Part shown: positions 39,779-44,664 of the stretch, piece after piece
Layout of the letters: each line of letters starts with the position of its first letter
How positions within the stretch are numbered: the first letter of the stretch is position 1
NCBI RefSeq assembly: GCF_018608325.1
Contig: NZ_JABAZW010000158.1
Span: 28,383-73,046, forward strand
Source of the DNA: Brevundimonas sp.
GTDB taxonomy: Bacteria > Pseudomonadota > Alphaproteobacteria > Caulobacterales > Caulobacteraceae
Direction: 5' to 3'
DNA: 44,664 nucleotides
Made by a program: the position numbers and the translations under genes
Notes under the pieces: model-generated
The model's database searches: none
What the model saw: only the letters and a program-made list of their open reading frames with translations
What the model was told of the DNA's origin: nothing

Positions 39779-41043
39779 CGGTCAACCTCGCCGAACACGA
39801 TGTCGAGCGAGCCCAGAATGGCCGAAACGTCAGCCAGTTGGTGGCCGCGGTTGATCGGGTCCATCTGCGCCAGATGGCGGAAGCCCGGCGCCGAGATCTT
39901 CACACGGTACGGTTTGTTGGTGCCGTCCGAGACCAGATAGATGCCGAACTCGCCCTTGGGCGCTTCGACCGAGGCGTAAACCTCGCCTTCCGGCGTCTTG
40001 AAGCCTTCGGTGTAGAGCTTGAAGTGGTGGATCAGGGATTCCATCGACCGCTTCATTTCACCGCGACGCGGCGGAACGATCTTGTTGTCCTCGATCATGA
40101 CCGGCTCGCCGGGGCAGTTGCGCAGTTTATGGATGCACTGCTCCATGATGCGCACGGACTGCTTCATCTCTTCGACGCGGACCAGATAACGGTCCCAGCA
40201 GTCGCCGTTCTTGCCGACGGCGATGTCGAAATCGAGTTCGGCGTAGCACTCGTACGGCTGCGACTTGCGCAGGTCCCAGGCGATGTCCGAGCCACGCAGC
40301 ATTACTCCGGTGAAGCCCCAGGCCAGGGCCTCTTCCTTGGACACAATGCCGATATCGACGTTGCGCTGCTTGAAGATGCGGTTCTCGGTAACCAGGCTTT
40401 CAATGTCAGCCAGGGCCTTGGGGAAGTCGTGGCACCAGCGACCGATGTCGTCGACCAGATCCATCGGCAGGTCCTGGTGGACGCCGCCCGGACGGAAATA
40501 GTTGGCGTGCAGCCGGGCGCCGCAGGCGCGCTCGTAGAACACCATCAGTTTTTCGCGCTCTTCATGGCCCCACAGCGGCGGGGTCAGGGCGCCGACATCC
40601 ATGGCCTGCATGGTCGCGTTCAGCAGGTGGTTCCCGATCCGGCCGATTTCCGAATACAGAACCCGGATCAACTGGGCGCGGTACGGCACCTCAATGCCGA
40701 GCAGCTTTTCGATAGCCAGACAGAAGGCGTGCTCCTGGTTCATCGGCGCGACATAGTCGAGGCGATCCAGATACGGCACGTTCTGCAGATAGGTGCGCGC
40801 TTCCATCAGCTTCTCGGTGCCGCGGTGCAGCAGGCCGATGTGCGGATCGACGCGTTCGACGATTTCACCGTCCAGCTCCAGCACCAGACGCAGCACGCCG
40901 TGCGCAGCCGGGTGTTGCGGGCCGAAGTTGATGGTGAACTTGCGGTCTTCCATTTCGCGGGCGTGGGCCGTGCGCGTGTCGACCACGTCGTCGAACACGT
41001 CCGTGCCGCCCAGCGATGCGGGGGTGTGGGCTCCGTCAGCCAT
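39775..41043 (-). CDS. nuoD: NADH-quinone oxidoreductase subunit D
   Basis: 49-kDa subunit that forms the quinone pocket with NuoB. It has 422 residues. [20 protein letters not shown] (the His-loop facing quinone), [18 protein letters not shown] and the C-terminal [21 protein letters not shown] are hallmarks. NuoC and NuoD are separate, not fused. An N-terminal tail of about 35 residues precedes the conserved core. Confidence 0.97.
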   Translation of the reverse strand: MADGAHTPASLGGTDVFDDVVDTRTAHAREMEDRKFTINFGPQHPAAHGVLRLVLELDGEIVERVDPHIGLLHRGTEKLMEARTYLQNVPYLDRLDYVAPMNQEHAFCLAIEKLLGIEVPYRAQLIRVLYSEIGRIGNHLLNATMQAMDVGALTPPLWGHEEREKLMVFYERACGARLHANYFRPGGVHQDLPMDLVDDIGRWCHDFPKALADIESLVTENRIFKQRNVDIGIVSKEEALAWGFTGVMLRGSDIAWDLRKSQPYECYAELDFDIAVGKNGDCWDRYLVRVEEMKQSVRIMEQCIHKLRNCPGEPVMIEDNKIVPPRRGEMKRSMESLIHHFKLYTEGFKTPEGEVYASVEAPKGEFGIYLVSDGTNKPYRVKISAPGFRHLAQMDPINRGHQLADVSAILGSLDIVFGEVDR

Positions 41044-41672
41044 CAGACATTGCCTCCGGCCTTCTCATCGCCCGGCAGGACCGGAGCGGGATATTCAGCG
41101 CCTTCCCACGGCGACAGGAAGTCGAACGTGCGGAACTCCTGGGTCAGCTTGACGGGCTCATAGACCACGCGGCGCTGCTCCTCATCGTAACGGACCTCGA
41201 CATAACCAGTCATCGGGAAGTCCTTGCGAAGGGGGTGCCCTTCGAAACCATAGTCGGTCAGCAGACGGCGCATGTCCGGGTGGCCTGAGAACAGCATGCC
41301 GTACATATCGAACGCTTCACGCTCGAACCAGTTAGCGGACGGATAGACCTCGATCACCGTCGGAACCGGCTGCACCTCATCCGTCGTCACCTTGACGCGA
41401 ACACGTGCGTTCCGGGTCAGCGACAGCAGATGATAGACAACCTCAAACCGCTCTTCGCGATCCGGGTAGTCGACGCCGCACACGTCCAGCAACTGCTGGA
41501 AGCCGAACTGATCGCGCAAAGCGGTCATCACTTCGACAATACGCTCACGCGCCGCAACCAGTGTCAGTTCACCGAACGCAACCTGAGCCTCAACGCCCAG
41601 AGCACCGACCATTTCGGCGCCCAGAGGCGTCAGAGCGGCCTCATGCTGGGCCTGAACAACCAAAGAGCTCAT
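41043..41672 (-). CDS. nuoC: NADH-quinone oxidoreductase subunit C
   Basis: 30-kDa hydrophilic subunit, 209 residues. [20 protein letters not shown] and the signature [20 protein letters not shown] followed by [17 protein letters not shown] are complete. Its stop overlaps the nuoD start (TGATG), and its start overlaps the nuoB stop. Confidence 0.97.
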   Translation of the reverse strand: MSSLVVQAQHEAALTPLGAEMVGALGVEAQVAFGELTLVAARERIVEVMTALRDQFGFQQLLDVCGVDYPDREERFEVVYHLLSLTRNARVRVKVTTDEVQPVPTVIEVYPSANWFEREAFDMYGMLFSGHPDMRRLLTDYGFEGHPLRKDFPMTGYVEVRYDEEQRRVVYEPVKLTQEFRTFDFLSPWEGAEYPAPVLPGDEKAGGNV

Positions 41673-42292
41673 CGGTCGATCGTCCCCGTGCGACGGATCT
41701 TCTTCTGCAACTGCAGCAGGCCGTACAGCAGGGCCTCAGCCGTGGGCGGGCAGCCCGGCACATAGACGTCCACGGGCACAACGCGGTCGCAGCCGCGCAC
41801 AACGCTGTAGCTGTAATGATAATATCCGCCGCCATTGGCGCAGCTGCCCATCGACACGACGTAGCGCGGATCAGGCATCTGGTCGTAAACCTTGCGGATG
41901 GCGGGGGCCATCTTGTTGGTCAGGGTGCCGGCGACGATCATCAGGTCCGACTGACGCGGGCTGGCGCGCGGCGCCATGCCGAAACGCTCGACGTCGAAAC
42001 GCGGCATCGACATCTGGATCATCTCAACTGCGCAGCAGGCCAGACCAAACGTCATCCACATCAGCGAGCCGGTGCGCGCCCAGTTGATCACGTCGTCGGC
42101 GGCGGCGACCAGATAGCCTCGCTCGCCCAGTTCCATGTTCACAGCTTCAAAGAACTTGTCGTGAACCTTGGGGTCATAGCCCTCGACAGTCGAGCGCGCA
42201 GCGGAGCCGGCGGCGACCAGAGGCGCGCCCGAGGCGGTGACCAGCGATGGCGTACCCGCCCCCGAAGCCACGGAAGTGGTGACTACTCCCAT
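41669..42292 (-). CDS. nuoB: NADH-quinone oxidoreductase subunit B
   Basis: PSST subunit with cluster N2, the direct donor to quinone. It has 207 residues from ATG 42292, which overlaps the nuoA end by 10 bases. [19 protein letters not shown] holds the tandem Cys pair; [15 protein letters not shown] and [17 protein letters not shown] complete the site. The frame extends 41 codons upstream inside nuoA, without homology. An extra N-terminal Ala/Ser-rich tail of about 40 residues precedes the core. Confidence 0.97.
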   Translation of the reverse strand: MGVVTTSVASGAGTPSLVTASGAPLVAAGSAARSTVEGYDPKVHDKFFEAVNMELGERGYLVAAADDVINWARTGSLMWMTFGLACCAVEMIQMSMPRFDVERFGMAPRASPRQSDLMIVAGTLTNKMAPAIRKVYDQMPDPRYVVSMGSCANGGGYYHYSYSVVRGCDRVVPVDVYVPGCPPTAEALLYGLLQLQKKIRRTGTIDR

Positions 42293-42660
42293 TCCAGGGC
42301 TCCCTTCTTCCATTCGTAGATGAAGCCGATGGTCAGGACGCCCAGGAAGGCCATCATCGACCAGAAGGCGAAGACCATTCCGGCGTGCGACAGGTCGAAC
42401 ATCGACACCGCCCACGGGAACAGGAAGGCGACTTCCAGGTCGAAGATGATGAACAGGATCGACACCAGATAGAATCGCACGTCGAACTTCATGCGGGCGT
42501 CATCGAATGCGTTGAAGCCGCACTCATAGGCCGACAGCTTTTCACTATCGGGGCTCTTCGGCGCCAGCAGCAGCGGCAGCGCTATGAAGAGGATGCCGAT
42601 TACCGCTGCGATGGCGGCGAAGATCAGCACGGGCAGATATTCGAGCAAAAATGCGTTCAT
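42283..42660 (-). CDS. nuoA: NADH-quinone oxidoreductase subunit A
   Basis: Small membrane subunit near the quinone channel, 125 residues with three TM segments. [20 protein letters not shown] and [13 protein letters not shown] are the conserved loop and helix. ATG 42660 is chosen because it fits family length; the frame goes 18 codons further (to 42714) without homology. GAGG lies about 10 bases upstream. First gene of the nuo operon. Confidence 0.97.
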   Translation of the reverse strand: MNAFLLEYLPVLIFAAIAAVIGILFIALPLLLAPKSPDSEKLSAYECGFNAFDDARMKFDVRFYLVSILFIIFDLEVAFLFPWAVSMFDLSHAGMVFAFWSMMAFLGVLTIGFIYEWKKGALEWE

Positions 42661-42675
42661 GCGAAAGAACCTCGT

Positions 42676-42692
42676 CCGCCGGGGAGAGGCGG
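42676..42692 (-). other. Hairpin in the nuoA leader
   Basis: CCGCC and GGCGG, 7 bases apart, form a 5-bp stem about 16 bases before the nuoA ATG. A second perfect stem, CGGGG-TTCAAA-CCCCG, lies at 42721-42736. Both would be in the transcript leader. Their role is unknown. Confidence 0.35.
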
Positions 42693-42783
42693 ATTCGGCG
42701 CTTCTTAGACCCATCGTCGCCGGGGTTCAAACCCCGTAACCACTTGCTTTTTTATTGAGAATGGCTCGCAAATCTTTAGCGCG

Positions 42784-42811
42784 GCCGTAGCGCCATTTGT
42801 CGCAGCCGCAA
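42784..42811 (-). promoter_or_regulatory. Tentative nuo operon promoter
   Basis: TTGCGG (42811-42806) and TACGGC (42789-42784, within GCTACGGC) are 16 bases apart. This would give a leader of about 115 bases before nuoA. The -10 is weak. The 217-base gap between nuoA and the plus-strand transporter must hold both divergent promoters; I found no convincing one for the transporter. Confidence 0.3.
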
Positions 42812-42877
42812 TGGTTGCGCCTTCCCCCCTCACCAAGTCCTACTGAAGGCCCCGATCTGTAACAGAAAGTCATCTTA

Positions 42878-44434
42878 ATGAGCGTCGCGAGCCGGGCCCT
42901 GAATGCGGTCGAACGCATCGGGAATAAGCTGCCCGACCCTGTCTTTCTGTTCCTGTGGCTGATCCTGGGCCTGATCGTGCTCAGCATGGTGGGAGCCGGG
43001 CTGGGCTGGTCAGCGATCAATCCCGTGACCGGCGAGCAACTGAAAGCGGAAAGCCTGCTTTCACCCGCTAATCTGGAACGGCTGATCATCGGGATGCCAC
43101 GGACCCTGGCGGACTTCCCTCCTCTCGGGATCGTCATCACCATCATCTACGGCGCGTCGGTCGCTGAGCGGACAGGCATGTTCGCCACGGCCATTCGAGG
43201 CGCGCTTCTGAATGCGCCCAAAGCGATCCTGACACCGGTCATCGTCATAACAGGCATGGTGTCGCACCATGCGTCGGACGCCTCCTATGTCGTCGTCATC
43301 CCACTGGCGGCAGTAATCTTCGCCGCAGCGGGTCGGCATCCGCTGGCTGGTCTGGCCGCAGGCTTTGCCGCCGTGTCAGGCGGATACGCCGGAAACCTGT
43401 TTCCCGGCGCCAGCGACGCGCTGATTCTCGGCATCACCGAACCTGCGGCGCAACTGATCGATCCGTCCTATTCGGTGAACATTGCGGGCAACTGGTTCTT
43501 CATCGTCGGGGTGGTCATCGTCTTCACCCCCATCGTCTGGTTCCTGACCGACCGCGTCATTGAGCCGCGCCTGGGGCCATGGAAACCGTCGGCTGGAGTT
43601 TCGGCGCCCGCCGCTTCGGAAAAACAACTCCTCACTTCGGATGAGAAGCGCGGCCTGAGATTCGCTGGACTGGCCCTGCTCGGCATGATCGCCCTGTGGA
43701 CGCTGATCACCTTCTTGCCGAACTCGCCCTTCGTTGATCCAACAGCCGAGCCGGAGCAGCGCTTCAACCCCCTGTACCGCTCGCTGGTCGCCTTCTTCGC
43801 CGCCACCTTCTTCATCACGGGCGGAGCCTACGGCGTCGGCTCACGATCCATCCAGTCGCACCACGATCTGGTGCGGATGATGCGTGAAGGCATCGAGCAA
43901 CTGGCCCCCTACATCGTCCTGGCCTTCTTCGCCGCCCACTTCGTGGCGATGTTCAACTGGTCGGGCCTGGGACCGATTCTGGCGGTGAATGCGGCCGCCG
44001 GCTTCCAGACGCTGTCGCTGCCCGCTCCGCTGCTGCTGATCTGCGTTGTTCTGATCTCCTGCTTCTTCGACCTGTTCATCGGCTCGGCCTCGGCCAAGTG
44101 GTCAGCGCTCGCGCCCGTCGTGGTGCCGATGTTCATGCTGCTGGGCATTTCGCCGGAAATGACGACCGCCGCCTATCGGATGGGTGATTCCGTCACCAAC
44201 ATCGCCACGCCGCTGATGAGCTATTTCCCGCTGATTCTGACCTTCGCCCAGAGGTGGGACCCCAAATTCGGCCTGGGCTCACTGATGGCGACCATGCTGC
44301 CCTATGCAGGAGCCTTCCTCATTGCAGGGCTGATCATGGTCGCAGGATGGGTGGCTTTCGATCTGCCGCTTGGGCCGGGCGTAGGCGTTCATTACGAGCT
44401 GCCCGCCCATGTCACGGCCTCGCAGGCCCGTTGA
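42878..44434 (+). CDS. AbgT family transporter
   Basis: Inner-membrane transporter of 518 residues with about 11-13 TM segments. The N-terminus ALNAVERIGNKLPDPVFLFL, MVSHHASDASYVVVIPLAA and the C-terminal SCFFDLFIGSASAKWSALAP and GDSVTNIATPLMSYFPLIL are AbgT signatures. Members take up p-aminobenzoyl-glutamate or, in some species, export sulfonamide-like antimetabolites. Which applies here cannot be told, and no abgA/abgB hydrolase gene is next to it. Its promoter and Shine-Dalgarno are unclear. Confidence 0.92.
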   Translation: MSVASRALNAVERIGNKLPDPVFLFLWLILGLIVLSMVGAGLGWSAINPVTGEQLKAESLLSPANLERLIIGMPRTLADFPPLGIVITIIYGASVAERTGMFATAIRGALLNAPKAILTPVIVITGMVSHHASDASYVVVIPLAAVIFAAAGRHPLAGLAAGFAAVSGGYAGNLFPGASDALILGITEPAAQLIDPSYSVNIAGNWFFIVGVVIVFTPIVWFLTDRVIEPRLGPWKPSAGVSAPAASEKQLLTSDEKRGLRFAGLALLGMIALWTLITFLPNSPFVDPTAEPEQRFNPLYRSLVAFFAATFFITGGAYGVGSRSIQSHHDLVRMMREGIEQLAPYIVLAFFAAHFVAMFNWSGLGPILAVNAAAGFQTLSLPAPLLLICVVLISCFFDLFIGSASAKWSALAPVVVPMFMLLGISPEMTTAAYRMGDSVTNIATPLMSYFPLILTFAQRWDPKFGLGSLMATMLPYAGAFLIAGLIMVAGWVAFDLPLGPGVGVHYELPAHVTASQAR

Positions 44435-44535
44435 ACCGCCGCCAAACCGACGCGCAGACCGATGCCCGAGACTGTCACGAAGCCTCTGTTTCAACAGCCT
44501 TTCAGGCATCCCGCATCTTTCTCGAAAAAGGTCGC

Positions 44536-44564
44536 TTGACGCGATGGGTCAGCCCGCCTAAACG
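44536..44564 (+). promoter_or_regulatory. tRNA-Asp promoter
   Basis: TTGACG (44536-44541) and TAAACG (44559-44564) are exactly 17 bases apart, a near-ideal housekeeping promoter. A GC-rich discriminator follows. The start would be near 44571, about 35 bases before the tRNA. A small stem with a TTCG loop (44589-44598) lies in the leader. The rest of the 171-base gap after the transporter holds no clear gene. Confidence 0.65.
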
Positions 44565-44605
44565 ACGCCCCTCGCCGGGGCACACTGCTGCTTCGGCAGG
44601 GAAAC

Positions 44606-44664
44606 GCGGGTGTAGCTCAGTTGGTTAGAGTGCCGGCCTGTCACGCCGGAGGTCGCGGGTTCGA
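44606..44664 (+). tRNA. tRNA-Asp (GUC), 3' end outside window
   Basis: The acceptor 5' strand GCGGGTG, then TA, the D arm (GCTC ... GAGT), and a 5-bp anticodon stem CCGGC/GCCGG around loop CTGTCAC give anticodon GTC (Asp). The variable loop and T arm start (GCGGGTTCGA) follow. The window ends in the T loop, so 59 of about 77 bases are seen. Confidence 0.93.

Noticed and set aside
42721..42736. CGGGGTTCAAACCCCG looks like a tRNA T arm, suggesting a tRNA remnant or attachment site
   Set aside because: The loop would be 6 bases instead of 7 for perfect pairing, no acceptor, D or anticodon arm lies upstream, and there are no integrase genes. It is treated as a plain hairpin.
44491..44568. 25-codon plus-strand frame starting MPETVTKPLF after the transporter
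   Set aside because: No Shine-Dalgarno, and it runs through the tRNA-Asp promoter; likely chance.

Overview
The window is a GC-rich chromosomal core segment from an alphaproteobacterium, most likely Caulobacterales and close to Brevundimonas or Caulobacter. This placement is inferred from several features. The gene order is rpsB-tsf-pyrH-frr-uppS-cdsA-dxr-rseP-bamA-ompH-lpxD-fabZ-lpxA-lpxI-lpxB. LpxI is used instead of LpxH, and the ProS is a short 438-residue form. DUF1467 and RNase J genes are present. A direct-repeat LexA operator of the alphaproteobacterial type (GTTC-N7-GTTC) lies upstream of dnaE. Nearly every gene is on the minus strand, so transcription runs from high to low coordinates.

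Region 1 (1-14560) is a translation and envelope operon. It starts with rpsB and tsf, separated by two strong hairpins, and tsf is followed by a terminator-like hairpin. Next come pyrH and frr, then undecaprenyl-diphosphate and CDP-diglyceride synthesis (uppS, cdsA), isoprenoid entry (dxr), the site-2 protease rseP, the outer-membrane insertase bamA, the chaperone ompH/skp, and the lipid A genes lpxD-fabZ-lpxA-lpxI-lpxB. lpxB runs off the left edge.

Region 2 (14604-19639) holds dnaE, a 31-codon ORF in front of it, an orphan FixJ-type response regulator, and a divergently transcribed BLUF-fold protein that has lost its flavin-binding residues. The 31-codon ORF, too short for routine gene calling, is the most interesting item. 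It encodes a one-membrane-segment peptide and sits behind a near-consensus promoter whose spacer and -10 are covered by two tandem perfect LexA boxes. It matches the organisation, size and location I remember for Caulobacter SidA, the SOS-induced division inhibitor.

Region 3 (19656-26868) holds lolD and a single LolC/E permease, proS, a DUF1467 membrane protein, a DUF3088 protein, RNase J (rnj), coaX and birA. These genes continue in the same direction from the respiratory operon with very small gaps.

Region 4 (26873-42660) is a complete 14-subunit NADH:quinone oxidoreductase operon, nuoA to nuoN. Four small accessory genes are interleaved and translationally coupled: an NTF2-like protein (nuoD/nuoE), a two-TM protein (nuoE/nuoF), a 162-residue lipoprotein (nuoF/nuoG) and a 58-residue lipoprotein (nuoH/nuoI). 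NuoL carries a 30-residue His/Asp-rich loop.

Region 5 (42878-44664) has an AbgT-family transporter on the plus strand, then a tRNA-Asp(GUC) with its own near-consensus promoter. The tRNA is cut by the right edge. I saw no insertion sequences, prophage genes or CRISPR arrays.
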